DNA of 64,000 nucleotides from Tetraselmis striata (Eukaryota; Chlorophyta; Chlorodendrophyceae; Chlorodendrales; Chlorodendraceae). Made by a program: the position numbers and the translations under genes. The notes below the pieces were generated by a model that was not told where the DNA came from, made no database searches, and was given only the letters and a program-made list of their open reading frames with translations. The stretch is from contig VCJN01000708.1 of the NCBI GenBank assembly GCA_006384855.1, positions 248,001-312,000 of the forward strand. The letters are read 5' to 3'. Of the stretch, positions 12,434 through 25,263 are shown piece by piece (the stretch's first letter is position 1; each line of letters opens with the position of its first letter).

Positions 12434-13086
12434 GATCGGCGCGTGCTGTCGTCCTTGGGACGCAGCTGGGTTTCGAGAGCCGCCAGCGGTGAGAGTTGCT
12501 ATGCTAGGGCTTGCGTATACTGAGGTGATGCCGGTGGGGAGGCCGCAGCGGCAGCGGGGCCGGTGTGAATGATGGCGGAGACAGCAGTGCTCGGCGCTTT
12601 CGTCTGCTGCCTCGTAGTATTCGAGGCGCTACTACGGCAGACGCATAAATAACAGGGATGAGTTTCCGCGCCGCCCATCGACATTATGGTTGATGGTAAA
12701 GTTCGCCCCGGTTGATGGTTCCTCGCGTGTCGTCGTTAATCGCGGGGTGCTGAAGAATGCCGATGGATGTGCCATACATGTTGCATAATACCTGTATATA
12801 AGTAATATTATAATATAACGAGGATCATTCTATACGGGGGTCCGCATGGACCAGTAGTAGCCGGCCAGTATAAACAAGCCGCCTATCTGCGTACTAAGCC
12901 AGGTAGTATCCTATCCGGCACCCGTACCGTCAGCACGCCACTTTCTTACGCGAGGCTGTACGTTTATCAGCCTGCCTGCTAACCGGCGCCCGTCGTTTCG
13001 GTCCGGGGGCCGCCCCCGGATATATAAGGCCAGTAAGAATTGCAAGTGTGTTTTAGGTGCCATATGTCGCTCAAAACAGAGGGGGG

Positions 13087-13117
<31 letters not shown>

Positions 13118-13399
13118 TGATGGGGGATATTTGATAGCTGGCCCTGCCTGGCCCAAAGTTTTGATGCTATTAATTTCCGCTTTGCTTACTCGCTCCAACT
13201 ATTGTAACCGCCGTACCGCTCCAACTAATGTAACCGCACGCACCGCACAATGCTCACCAGCACTGCCGCCGCCGCCAGCGCGTCAGATTGCAGCGAGGGC
13301 AGCGGTCGTCGTAGCTCCAGTCACCATCCAGAGAGTGGCCGTACCGATGCTCGTCGCACGGGCAACAGTGAACGATATACTTCTTTATGTCCGGGACGT
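12434..13399. other. intergenic, no gene seen
   Basis: Upstream flank of the ERCC6L-like gene. It contains a 29-nt poly-G run (13089-13117). The first few hundred bases presumably include the promoter of the minus-strand gene. No protein-like frame is convincing. Confidence 0.5.
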
Positions 13400-13419
13400 T
13401 CAGGCATTGCTCCAGCCAC

Positions 13420-14923
13420 CTATAACCACGTCTCGGTAAGCTCTGACCCGTCCTTCGGTAGCATGTGCTTCTTCAGCGGCTTCGACAGGCCCTCGAACGC
13501 CGCCGTATGTATGTTGTTGTGCTTCAGATTCCACTTGCAGGGATTGAGCGCGGCCTCCATCATGGTAGGGCGTCGGCACCGGTGTACAATGGACGGCGCA
13601 TGTTGCGAAGCGGGGCGGAGGAACATGTGTTAGCAACGGACTAGTATAGGCGCCACACAGGAGGGGAGGGGGTCGACACGATACATGCTCACATCTTATT
13701 CCCGTCGTCGTACTTCCCTTGAGCGATGCTGGTCCCGATACTGAAGTCATACCTCGCGCCAGCGTGTCCTACACCGTCGTTGTCGCTTCGACTGTCGTCA
13801 TAGGGGTTGCCTTCCACAACCCCGCGACAATGCCATCGGTGTCGCTATCGGCGTCGTTGTCGGCGTCCATAAGTTCGCGTAGCTCCCGTACGTGCGTGCA
13901 CATGCGCGCAAGCATGTAAACGAACGCGCGCGTAACCGTCATCTTAATCAAATCATCGTTTGCACCTTGCCAGTGCGATATTCTTACCAATACCTGAATA
14001 CCTGAACTATGGGGCAACAACGCGGGCAAGCACCCCCCGAAGGCACCGTCGGTGGGTGCGCAAGGGGCGCAAAGCCGGTAGGTCGTCAATGGCGCCTTGA
14101 GGCAACTTGCGAGTGAAATCGCTCCGCTGCTCTGTCGTCAAGTATAGCGGTTGTGTCTCCGACTCAGTTAGCGCTTCCGAGTCTCCGTCGTCGTAAATCA
14201 CCTTCATCACCATCTCCCTATCCGATGGGTCTGCGTCCTCGTTGCCCCATCTCCAACGGACGACATGTATGTTGGGTGATACAAACGGTTGGCTATCACA
14301 TGGCGGCGGTGGGCCTATGGAGGTGTAGTACGGGACGTCGGGGAGGGCAACATGGGTGGGGGTGGGGGGGGGGGGGGGGGGGGGGGGCTACTTGCCGAGA
14401 AAGCTCCCCCGCGTCCCGAACGTCTTGGTTATATGATCGCGCCCACGTGAAGCTCGGCATTCATCTCTTGCGCGGCCATGCTTGCTGTCAGGCCACCATC
14501 AGACGACACCGAACGCCCCTCCCCGCCGCTGGGTAGTGCGGGGCTCGCTGATTCGTTTCAGGGAGACGGGAGCGGCGGAGCGGGAGGCGGGGGCGATGGC
14601 GGCGGCGACGGCATCGATGCATCACCCGGCTCGCCCCGCGTTTCGGTCTAACCGGGTCCGGACGGAGTAGAGGTGTGACGGACGTCCGGTGCAACATGGG
14701 CGCCATCACCACCGGCTGCGACAAGCGCGGCGGTGTCCGGAGGCTCGGCGCACGCCTCCGTCCATCTGTGAGTGTCGTACATTTGAGTCTTCGAGACACG
14801 GGCGCCGCACGCGTGGCAGCGCACTCTCTTAAACACCGCTTCCCAAGTCCCCCTGGCAGCGGTCCAGCCCTCCTTGCCCTCATTAATAGGGCGCTTGGAG
14901 TTGCGACGCCCATGGCACATCAC
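13420..14923 (-). other. protein-like fragments of an unidentified gene or transposon
   Basis: Several minus-strand stretches read as real protein but do not form one open frame. In transcription order: a zinc-ligand fragment with RCHACGARV and DTHRWTEAC near 14,900-14,700; an acidic piece with MKVIYDDGDSEAL, like a Tudor-type strand, near 14,300-14,050; a helical piece (KMTVTRAFVYMLARMC) near 13,960-13,770; and a basic piece (MEAALNPCKWNLKHNN) near 13,600-13,420. They could be exons of one gene, or a decayed element. I could not derive phase-consistent joins, so no CDS is proposed. A poly-G run lies at about 14367-14387. Confidence 0.3.
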
Positions 14924-15383
14924 TACTCGGCGCCGGCGGCTCGCGGCGGCGGGGGTTGGTAGGAGCTAGTCACTGGCACTAGTCACGCGCTGGTGATATG
15001 CACGGTAAACTGCCCGCGCGATGCGTGGTAAATTGCCCGCACTAAGAGCAATTCAGCCGGTTTGAGCCCTACGATACCGTTTGGCCGTGGCGCGTCGTCA
15101 CGGAGCTTTGTGATGAGGCGTTAAAGTACAGCGTGGCGAAACTCCCCATGATTACGGGTAGCCGCGCGAGGGGCGATGTGGGCCCAATGTACTATGGGGA
15201 TGGCACGACATGGTACTGGTAGCAATTACGGAACGCGGGCGAGCCGGGCGCTTCATTGATGCGACTACCGAGCCTAGCAGAAAAGTGGCGATTATACGGT
15301 GTATATAGCGATTACAAGCCCATTCCGTGGGAAAATCGCGATTACGGGCCATTACAGTATAATTACGAGACAATTTGGGATGC

Positions 15384-15384
<1 letters not shown>

Positions 15385-15419
<35 letters not shown>
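15385..15419. repeat. poly-C tract, 35 nt
   Basis: Uninterrupted C run in intergenic DNA; it produces an artefactual poly-proline reading frame. Confidence 0.95.
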
Positions 15420-15421
<2 letters not shown>

Positions 15422-15540
15422 ATCCGCACCATACACTCAACATTTTGTTGAAGGGTCCACCAGTCGCCAGGTGGGTGGTTACTTATTACTATATTACACG
15501 AAACACCTTCCATGCACACCCACAAACGAGTGGACCAAGT

Positions 15541-15995
15541 CTTCTCGAAATTCTGCGTGTGGCTTCACGACCACGCCGCATTCACCAAGGCTCAGCTTTA
15601 GCACGAGCTTCGTTGGGCCTACTTACCGACATGCAACTTCATGGAGCTCGTAGTGGAAGTCCTCGACATCAAGACTTGGCTTGGCAATTATCTTATTACA
15701 TGGCAAGGCTATGTGTTGAACACGTGACTTCTAGCTTATTATTCGTCATCAGGCAATCGGAGGCCGTGGTCGGAGGTGTACGCAGCGCTCTGTTTTGCAG
15801 TCCTTGATCCGATACCGCAGAGCATGGGCCATAGTTCATCCTTCGCGGAGTCCCCGACGGCACCCCAGCGTAGGTACCTTGCTTCTCGCCCCCTCTACCA
15901 CTCCAAGGCTGACCCGGGCAAGGCTATTGCTGAGGTGGAGAAAGATATTTGGAAGGCTGCGGACAGGTCGCACTTCTCCGCGGATGAGAGCTAGG
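15541..15995 (+). pseudogene. possible chromodomain-bearing retroelement remnant
   Basis: The frame through 15646-15723 reads LVVEVLDIKTWLGNYLITW followed by QGY. This resembles the first strands of the chromodomain found at the end of Ty3/gypsy integrases (V-E-x-I-L-D ... Y-L-V-x-W-x-G-Y). A stop lies shortly upstream (in QL*HELRW) and another follows soon after (TGA 15724-15726). A separate frame just downstream ends in a hydrophilic Lys/Asp-rich tail at about 15993. No integrase or reverse transcriptase motif was found nearby, so this is a broken piece at best. Confidence 0.3.
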
Positions 15996-16366
15996 AGGCG
16001 ACAATGAGACGAGGGGTCGAACTCTCTTCCTTGCGTTTTGGCCCGAGTCTACAACGGAGCTAAACAAACCTGACGGGATGAAGGCATATGTGAATGGTTG
16101 CTTGCATGCCTCCTCGAAAGACATGTAGTGCAACTCCTCGCCCGATGCAGTCGGTTGAACAATCGGGGCTGACATCTTGTAGTCAGTTATGATTCCTTGT
16201 ATGCTGCCTCCGGCATAACTAAAGGCGACCACAAGTCATGGCTTGGGCGCACAACACACAGTCACACTTCTCCACTAGCGCTCTCTTGAAGAATTGGCGC
16301 ATGTAGATACATAAGGTTTACTTCCGTTGGGCGCGCCTCTACCGGAAGGGTAACCGTAAAGAGGAG

Positions 16367-16700
16367 TTAATAAGCCACCTCAAGCGTTTCCAGCGCGTCG
16401 GAGAGGGTTTTGTAGATAAACGCAGTGCAATCTTGCGCGGTCTCGTTGGCGGTAGGTGTTCTTTGGGACGCTCATGGCGACAACAGCGGCATCGTGAAGC
16501 GGTAGGGAGGCGAAGGCAAGACATCGCAGGACTGTCAATATAGCCTCTGAGCATGTCGCCGTCGCACCGAACTCTGCCGCCTTCCTCTACGACAGCTTTA
16601 ACTGTTGCACGTTGTCGATGCTGGCGCTCACGCATACTTGCATAACGCCACCAATCAGTTCCATGGGCATGGTGGGGGTGGTTGCTGTGAGAGTGGGTGT
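16367..16700 (-). pseudogene. frame-broken coding remnant, unknown
   Basis: Minus-strand segments in two or three frames read as protein: TPTLTATTPTMPMELIGG, then AILTVLRCLAFASLPLHDAA, then DCTAFIYKTLSDALETLEVA ending at a TAA (16367-16369). The helical, leucine-rich character suggests a fragment of an alpha-helical repeat protein. The frames are not joined by obvious introns. A spliced gene or a pseudogene are both possible. Confidence 0.3.
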
Positions 16701-17650
16701 TGCGATGTCCAATAGCACCCCCCTGCCAGGGTTCCGCGGCGGGTGTGTCGAATGGAGCCTCTACAACCGACGCGTGGCGCCGCCAAGGATAGCGCGCACG
16801 CAAACATGGGCCCACGCGCGGCCGGACACGTCGGTACGGCTTCTCCAGTACAATACTATGTACTGTTTGGGATTCAGCTCTTATTTTGCCGATATCCGGT
16901 TTAACACCCCCTCCCCCTCCTCATTCTCAGGGAGAAAAAGGGACCTAAAACAACAAATCAGCTTGTATTGTGATGGCCTATTGTTCCCTAATAAAACTAC
17001 CACGGACAAGCAAGGTTTTGTGCACTTCACGAACACACTTCAAATCTGCGTCTGCGAAACGAGCACTACATGGTTGTACCGTTGTAGTACCATCGGAAGA
17101 GGCCTTACCTGCTCCTACGCTCATCGCCGTGCTGTCGGTAGGCGCCGCTTGAAATTGAACCTTCCGCCCTGGCTCACAAGCTGATGAGACGCAGCATGCA
17201 CGGTTCGTGGCGCGAATGCGCAATAACTCAGCTCATACCAGCCAGTCGTAAATGATCGCGGCAGGTGCTTACAATCGGTAGGTATGAGTAGCTGCAACGG
17301 CAACTTGGCACTCCTGCCCCCCAGCCACTGCCCCCTCCACCAAATCGAATAAACTCGCAAGTAATTATTGTGTTGCTGTCGCCACTTTCCCGTCTCACTT
17401 GCTGTCGTCAAGCTCTTCTTCCCTGACAGCTCCGAGGCACCCACTACCAGCAAGCGAGTCCAAGTACTACCGGTCGTGTTACTATGCCCAGAGTCACTTC
17501 TTCAGAGTACGTACTGCTGCACCTGTAAATGTTGCATCGTGGAATTTGCGAGTCCTGCCACCATTTACGAGCAATAACATCACGCGCTCAGGATTTTCTG
17601 AATCACTAATACGGCGACTGCTCATCGACACTACAGCCATGACTGCTATC

Positions 17651-17973
17651 TCGTATCCTGTCATTGTCCTCAACATCAAGGCCCATCCGCGCCCGTTAAC
17701 GCTCATGAATTTGAAGTTTTCAACTCGCCCGGTGAGATCGTCGAGATTCGAGCGGCGGACCTCCCCGTCAACCCAGACAAGGTCCCATGGGGGCTCCCCA
17801 GGGAACGCATTCTCATCATCTCGGAGGGCGAGCTCGTTAGTGACAAGCCTCCCAACTTAAAGACGTTCAAATGCGCAGTCTGTCTTCCAAAGTCAGTGGA
17901 TGAAAAAACGCAGATCAAGGCCCGCGTGGAAGGCTCGCAGCTCGAGCTGCGCATGCCCAAACGCCAGCATTAA
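17651..17973 (+). CDS. HSP20/alpha-crystallin-like protein, C-terminal coding part
   Basis: The open frame ending at TAA 17971-17973 gives a coherent C-terminus of about 105 residues with no ATG at its start, so the 5' exon is missing or unrecognised. The pattern EIRAADLPVNPDKV, ILIISEGEL, KTFKCAVCLPKSVDE and IKARVEGSQLELRMPKR follows the strand order of the alpha-crystallin domain in small heat-shock proteins, including the 'F..LP..VD...IKA....G.L.L..PK' signature. The call rests on that pattern alone. An upstream exon may lie between 17.39 and 17.52 kb, where another frame ends at a possible donor or stop. Small heat-shock proteins are ATP-independent holdases; the role here is inferred from family only. 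Confidence 0.42.
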
Positions 17974-20659
17974 TTCAAGTCAGTCCCGAAGATCGAGAAA
18001 TGGGATTCCTTTGAACATAGTGCTGGCAGTGGAACCATTCCAGCGATTCGAGTACTCCAATGTAAACTGCAACCTGTCGCGCCAAACATCGCCGTCATCG
18101 CATATGGCCACACAGCAGAGTACAGGCTGAAACGACACTGATCGCCGCCTTGGGCGGCGTCTCTACTGCAGCAGTTTATTGAGAATAGCATTCTAGATTT
18201 GCATGGAGAACTACCTTATAGCCAAGTACCGGAAAGCAGTAGGCAGCCAGCGAGTTTCGCCGTGTAGCGCGCGCTACAGTCAGAGTTGTTACCTAGGTGG
18301 CACGCTAGCTGATCTGCCGATGTGTAAATAAAACTTTTGCAAGTTACAATGATAACAGTAATGTAGTGAAAGTAACATTGGTTCGAATTCAATGCCCATA
18401 ACCCCCCTCCCCCCTTGCCCGCCCCAGCTCGAACTACATGCGGAACATACGCCCCTGACTTTTGTCTGCCGAAGCTAGCAGCTTCGTATTGGCTGTGGTC
18501 ATTTGTCCAATATCTGCATGTGGTTACCCACGCCATCATGCGGTGTCACATGCAATTACAAGGTACACACGCTTCACATACTACCGCGTCATGACATGTG
18601 CCTGATATGAGCCGTAGTATGTGTTCTGATTTCTCACAGCACCCTATCATTTACTGATAAACCTGCAATGCACCGTACTCCTTCTGTCGCTTATTAAATT
18701 TGGTTCTGTATGCTAGGGTTCCAGCTATGCCTGCCAGATCTGCTCGCTTCCCGCTCTGTAGATCAAGCAGGTGGCATGGTCAGCTGCCCCACACAGGGGC
18801 AGTTGGCGTCCAAACCATCAACAAGGGTTGCAGCGATTGGGTGCGGCTGCCAATGCTGAGGCTCATAACGCCGGCGGGCTGTGCAGTCCAGCACCTGTAG
18901 CTCCTCTGCGCAGCGTTGCAAGTCCTTAGGATAATCGGGTCAATCATGCATACGGGGCGGTCATCCGGTGGGCTAGCAATAGGGCCTTGCTAGTACAAGA
19001 AACACGGCGCCTGTTACTCTAAGTGGGGTTACTTCTTATTTAATTATGCCAGAATATGTATCTAAGCTGGGTATAACCAAATGAGCGGGCCGCAACCTGC
19101 TGCATTCTTAGGCACAGACCCTTATTCTGATCGCCCTTGAAATTGCCTCGCAATCATTCTTCAGGATGTAGAGACCAGTGACCGCTGGGCCATTGCAGGT
19201 TGCCCGTCAGCATCATATGTACTCAGGCCGGCGCATCGCTGTATCGATACGTAATTTGTATATGGGTACACTGTCCCCGGGCGTGGCTGCCCCACCGGGC
19301 GACACAGTAACATCAACATGTCTTCCTCAGTCAGAAGTAAATTATGACGACAAAACATAGCCATCATCCATCGCCATTCCTTTCCGGCAGCGGCCATGGT
19401 ACCCTAGCTTGACCCATGGAGGACTACATAGTCCACTATAATCACTCGCCGTCAAAAGTTCACGATTAGTCTATCCACATACGATTGCGGCCTTTCCACA
19501 AGATTTTGCAGGAGCAACTAATTATACCCTGTGCTGTCTGACTCATCTTGCTGAGCAGCAATGCCACTACTACACCCATGCCTGCAAAACCAGGAGCACG
19601 CCAATAGTCTGGATAGTTTCATCACCACCCGGTTCCATCATCGTCACCACCATTGGCACCCAGCACATGCCTCAGCACATGACAATGTTTAGATCGCTCG
19701 CCAACCCAAATTGCCGCTGCAAGGAGGGAAAGCAGGTGAGACATGTTCATGTAAGATTGCCCTGGGTACCTTTCAGTGGGAGCTTGTTCCACAATCTGCT
19801 GTCCGAAACAGCAAACTGCCCGCATTAAGCGCGCTATCCTGCATCGTCGTGATAATGAAATCAAGACCTGCACTGAAATGAACTCCGCGTCGCAGATTAG
19901 AGCCTGCCCATTATGTGCTGCTACCACAATCGCCATGTGCACCTCAGCAGAGCAGTCTGCGTGAGGGATTTGCGTGTTAAACTCTGAGTTTCTCCGGAGA
20001 TAGAGCTCGCTTTTTGGTGGGGTGCCGTTCCCAGTGATGCCGCCAAGAAGAGCTTGCCGCTGTCCATGCCATGGAGATACTAATGAATGGATAAAGCTTG
20101 GCAATCTTTTGGGACCCGGTAAGGACTTTTAAGCATCTCTCTGTGGAGCCCCCCCCCCCCCCCCCCCCCCCCCCCACCCCAACAACAACACTCTTCAAGT
20201 GAAGCATTCATACCACTTCTACATTTACAGCGCCATCAACATCATGCACCCGTCACAATTCTGGTCCATCCATATACCTACCGCATGGAGTGCAGGGCTT
20301 AAATCACACTCGAATCGTCAACACGGCTGTGTATCAGGCAACTCTGACTTATTGCAGGACACTCTATAATCGCCGAACAGCCATGCATTGCGCCATGAAG
20401 GGTTTGCCAACTATCGCACAAAACAGTCTCAATCATTGTGTGTGAAGAAAATTGAAGCACCCGAGCAGACGATGTCATAGGAATATATTCTTACAGTTTG
20501 TGACTGTCACCCAACCATACAAGTCAATCTAGAATGAAGGTCTTGCATTCTGTTTGGTCACGCACTCGCCACAGCTGGGTGGCCTAGCAACTGCTGTGTA
20601 CGGTATCGCAGATTCACATTGCAAAAAGGGGGCATGCGTGTTGACACCGCCGGGCACTT
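17974..20659. other. long intergenic region, no gene supported
   Basis: About 2.7 kb between the HSP20-like end and the ABC1K gene. ORFs on both strands are short, antisense-like or low in complexity. A poly-C run of 27 nt sits at 20149-20175. I see no RNA gene or transposon terminus here. Confidence 0.5.
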
Positions 20660-23600
20660 TTACGAAGCCAGCACACGATCAGACCAGCTGAGGGCTAGTT
20701 GGCGGGACATCTTGGGTAGGTCTGACAGGAGGCCGTTGGCCAGGTCCGCAGGCTGGATCTCGCCCTCCACCAGACTGTACAGCTCCAACAGCTCCTCCGT
20801 GTGCTGAATAAACGCAATAAGATGAGCCAGAGGGTAAGTAAGACCTCATTTCCACGCTATCTACATCACAGATATGACAATGGATGCGAGGTGGACAACA
20901 AGTAAGGAAAGGGAGCGCCGGAGAACATACCAGGCGGTTGCCCTCAGTGACGGCCAGCAACAGCTGGTTACGGAGCTTGGTGTCCTGAAGCAGCAGGAGC
21001 ACTGCGTCGCGGATGGTGTCATTCAGGTTGAGCTTGCTCCCCATGGGGCCGCCGGTGCCGTCTTGTGCCAGCTTGATGAGGTTCCGCAGCCGCTCCCACT
21101 GAAACACTCCGTTGCAGAACAAAACCTGTGGGAATGGCATCGCCAACACCACTGAGTTCATCTTGCTGCATGAGACCTTGCCATGGAAGGGGCATGGCAA
21201 AAGAGGAAGTAGGGGTGTGCCGGGTGCATGTGAGATGGCCCACCTCAATGAGACGCTCGCGAAGGGCGGGGTCCTCATCCGTGAGCAGGCGCCGCGCCAC
21301 ATATGGATACGCCACCTGTGGGCAGGGTAAAGCACATGTTAAGGACAGCAATGTACAGCGAACATGTCGCCCTCGCTTAGTCGCCTTCAGCGGCATGAAC
21401 CGCTGAATATCAGCTGGCTCGGGGTGCTGCAGACCTCCAGGAAATGGAAGTTCCGGTCCAGCGTCATGCAGATGCCCTCCTGGGTGAGCAGGGAGCGGAT
21501 GACGAGGGAGTAGCGCTCCGGGACGCGGATGGGGTACTGGAAGACGAGCTCGTTGAACTTGCTGGTGACGGTGCGAAAGTTGAACACCGCCATGGACTTG
21601 CCCATCGAGTCCTTCCAGATGTTCTCCAGCGCCGGCACGATGGGCGTGATGTCGGTGTCGGAGGTCAGGAACCCAAGCCGCTGGAAGTCGCCTGCCATGT
21701 TGACGTAGTCCTCGTTGACCGCGTGCACCACCGAATCGATGAGTACCTATGAAATGGGCGGAAGTGTAAGGACGTTAGGGCTGTCGGCTACAGAAACTCA
21801 GCAAACGCTCAGCGGATCCACAATGGACGCACAACTCGGACGGAAGCCGTCCCAACAAAAAATGTAGCTGGCTTACCTGCTTGTTTGAGGTGCTCAGCGA
21901 CGCGACATTGCCAAAGTCCACGTACGCGATGCGCCCGTCACGCATCGCAAAGATGTTCCCCGGGTGGGGGTCGCCGTGGAAGAGCCCAAACTGCGGGATT
22001 GTCAGGGAATAGGGAGGGGTTAGCGAGGTTAAGGTGCCTGGATGAAGAGAGGCAGCAGCTACAGCCGTTTCTGTGGTCGTCAAGGGAGAGGCTGAGCACA
22101 CAACGGAACTGAGAAACTGAAGTGGAGAGAGGGAGGGAGGCAGCGAGGCAGGGTGTCACCTCCAGCAGCTGCCGCAGCCCCGAGACGACGCCAACCTTGA
22201 TGAAGCGCTGCACATCAAGCTCACGCTGGATGGTGTCGGGGTCGGTGCAGCGCACGCCGTCCACCCACTCCATCACCAGCGTCTGCGAGCCGCACAGGTC
22301 CGGCCGCACCCAGGGGATCTTCACATTGGGGTCGCCTTCAAAGTTGGCGTAAAACTCCTGGATGTTTCGCATCTCCTGGCGGTAGTCCAGCTCCTCCAGC
22401 AGCTTCTCACCGAACTCGTCCACGATAAGCTGCATTCAAAGCGGGGCATCCGTGAGAACCAGCACTGCAGCCACTGCTTTCGTCACAATATCTCCAGGTT
22501 GTGCTGAATGCACGGGGATACGCCCACAAGGGGGGCAGGGGCAGGGGGGGCACACACCTGGGCGTTGCAGCCGAGGCGGCTAACGCTGTACCAGTTGAAG
22601 AAGCCAGCCAGCTCGCGGAAGATGAAGAGGTCGCGGACGATGGTGGGCTCCACGTTGGGGCGCCGCACCTTGATGGCCACCTCCTTCCCGGTGTCGCGGA
22701 GAGTAGCCTGCGGCACAGCGGCAACAGGCGCGGGGTGAGCGCAACACGCCGAGCAGGTGTGGATGGGTGGGGGGGCTGCCGAGAGCGATGAGCGATGATG
22801 GGCAGGGGCGGCGCACCTTGTAGACTTGGCCCAAGCTCGCTGCGGCGACGGGGGACTTGCTGATGGCGCTGAAGACGGAGGAGATGGGCTTGCCGAGGTC
22901 CTTCTCCATGATGGCAAACGCCTCCTCGTCGGGGAAGGCCGGGACATCATCCTGTGCCACCAGTCAGATGCTGAGAGCGCTGGCTGGGGTGAGGGCAGAG
23001 GGGCGGATCGGGGCGCAGATGAGGAATATTGGCAGGGGCATGCAGCTGCCGGTGTATTACCTGGAGGACGCACAGCTCGTCCATAAAGTCCTGGCGCACG
23101 ATGTCCGGGCGGTTGGCGAGCACCTGGCCAGCCTTGATGAAGGAGGGCCCCAGCTTGGTGAGCATCTCCCTGCAGGTGACGCCATCATGGGGGAGGGGGT
23201 CAGGGTCTGCCATGAGCGGAAGAGGGAGACCGGGGAAGGGGGCATGCTCCAGTTGGCGCACGCCGAGCAGCGGGAGAGGGCTCACCGGAGCTCTGCAGCG
23301 CGGACCTTCACCTGCTCTTCATTGTTGCCCAGCGACCTAAGCTTGTCAGTGTGTAGGTTGAAGAAGAAGCCGCCGATGGAGCAAACAATATCCGCGATAC
23401 GGAGCTGCGCGCCGCAGCCGCACGTCAGCTTTACCGTTGGAACAAGGCGAAACCAAACAAGGGAGCCCCCTCTAAGAGCGGCACTTACGCCAACGCCAAC
23501 GTAGTCTGCTGGACCGCGGATCACGGACGCCTTGATGCGCTCCGGCGAGTAACCGGACAGTGAGCACATCCCCTTGTCCAGCTCTAGCCCCTGCCACGCC

Positions 23601-24168
23601 TCACCAGGGTCACTGTGGGCCATAGTCGGAAAGACAGACAGCATCAGGCGCCACGACCTCGGCAGCAGAGGGCGTCACATGCCCATTACACGACCAAATG
23701 TTGCACTGAGCCTGGTGATCCTGTAGAGGACTCTATCCCGAGGACATCCGCAGACTGTAGGGGTAAATAAAATATACACATAAAGGCATGTACATATACA
23801 TGCATAGTCGCTACACAGATACATGGATACGGACATTCGCGCTGTTTCAGTCTCTCGAGCCCCAACAGCGCGAGTACTTGGTGAGCATGTGTGCGCGCAA
23901 GCCCCTGACACCGGCTGGAAGTAGCATGGCTTGAAGGAATGTCTCACATTTTGGCGTACGGGCGGGTGTCCAGCGCAGCTCGGACCGCCACCGCGCGCGA
24001 GAGCCGCGCCGACCGGCGGCTCCCGCGGTCGGCCGCAGCCCGTCGCAGCGGCAGCCCGCGCATGCCTGCTCCGCCACCCCGGCCGAGGCTCGCTGCCGCC
24101 GGGCAGCAGCAACTCCGGCCGCTGCTTGATGTCGCTGCGGCCAGCTCTGTAGCGACAGTAGTAGCCAT
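20660..24168 (-). CDS. plastid-type ABC1/UbiB (ADCK) atypical kinase
   Basis: Minus-strand exons: 24168-23948, 23612-23489, 23404-23286, 23169-23061, 22951-22817, 22707-22558, 22429-22160, 21990-21877, 21746-21435, 21315-21244, 21125-20931, 20803-20660; about 654 residues, all phases matching. Residues 1 to about 73 are Ala/Ser/Arg-rich with few acids, like a plastid transit peptide. UbiB-family signatures: FIKAGQ (KxGQ, K167), Ala-rich loop VAAASLGQVYK (226-236), VAIKV with K249, catalytic loop HGDPHPGN (381-388) and VDFGN (D401). Family members act on quinone or prenyl-lipid metabolism and photosystem maintenance (plastoglobular ABC1Ks); the specific subgroup cannot be assigned here. The ATG at 24168 is the first in frame. 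Confidence 0.9.
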
Positions 24169-24910
24169 GCTGGCGTCCGCGCGGGTCGTCCGGGGCGCGG
24201 TGGCGGGGGGGGGGAAGGCACGTGAAGCGCCGGCGAGGGTGGACGGCTCGGGAAATAGCCCAGCGGGGGCCGCTGACACGGTACGGAAGGTTGGGCAGCG
24301 CCACAAAACCGCAAGGTCTACTGAGAACTTTCTGCGCCACGTAGCACTATATATTCAGAAATACGTGCAAGCGCGAGGGCACTTGAGTCAGCTGGTGGCT
24401 GGCGGGCCAGGTGAAGCGACGAAGAGGTTTCGGGGGCGGGGGGGTGGGGGGGGGGGGGGGCGGGGGAATTGTGACACTGTCCAAGCAGGCACGCGCGCGC
24501 ACGACTCGGCCAGGCGCTGCTGGCGCTCCGGCGCGCGTCGGCGACGCGAGCATCGTCAGCATGAGCAGGCCAGCAGGGCTTCCGCAACAGCAGGTCATCA
24601 CATGTGCGGTAGACAACGCCGCGAGTGCACGAAAAGACGATCGCGAGTGTATAACCATTTCTTTGTATTCGTATAATATTTTAGGCACAACATATCTTCG
24701 TATAGTACGGATTCCATACAGCTCAAACCGCGAGCAGCGGTGTGCTGGCGTGCTGCTGTTATACGGTGAGTACACGAAGCGGCGATCTCAGTGTTTCAAG
24801 TTGAGTCTAGTTTTGCCAAAAAGGTTGTGCACGCTGTGTTACACGGACAAGAGCCGAAATTGGCAGGAAGGTAAAGTGAAAAGCGTTAAGGAAAAACGGA
24901 GTCAGGGGGG
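24169..24910. other. 5' flank of the ABC1K gene, no gene seen
   Basis: GC-rich near the ABC1K start with a G-rich run at about 24431-24466, then AT-richer. It contains the left copy of a 25-bp direct repeat (24794-24818). No protein-like frame is convincing. Confidence 0.5.
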
Positions 24911-25122
24911 CGTTGCGTGGAAGGCAGCGAAAACTGGAAGATGGCAGGCTCAGCTGTTATGGCTGCTTTTATGTCTACTCGTGCTGCACCCAAAAAGGGC
25001 GCAACGACAGGTGCCTAGTTCCCGTACCACTGAGCAGCACTTGTAACTGAAAAGCGGTTAGGTGAAGGGAGGAAACCCCATAAATTAGTTTAGATCATTT
25101 CAAGTTGAGTCTGGTTTTGCCA
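24794..25122. repeat. 25-bp direct repeat pair around the left terminal repeat
   Basis: Copies at 24794-24818 and 25098-25122 differ at one base (TTTCAAGTTGAGTC core). They bracket the left 187-bp repeat of the mobile element and could mark nested or split terminal repeats. Confidence 0.75.
24911..25097. repeat. left direct terminal repeat of the YR element
   Basis: Starts with CGTTGCGTGGAAGGCAGCGA and ends near TTAGTTTAGATCA. It matches 27861-28056 in the same orientation, including shared blocks GAAAACTGGAAGATGGCAGG and GGGAGGAAACCCCATAAA. Confidence 0.88.
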
Positions 25123-25263
25123 GTCATGAGCGAACGGAGAGAGCAGTGGATTGACGGAGAAGGGGTAGCACCAGGTCATGAAGGAGACACCGGGAAGGCC
25201 ACCGCTGGGGAGTCCTGTTGGACTTGGAAGTGGCGGAGGGGGGCGATGTGGCCAAAGAAGAAC

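Noticed and set aside
23939-24676. 245-residue plus-strand frame
   Set aside because: Antisense to the transit-peptide exon of the ABC1K gene and extended by a poly-G run.
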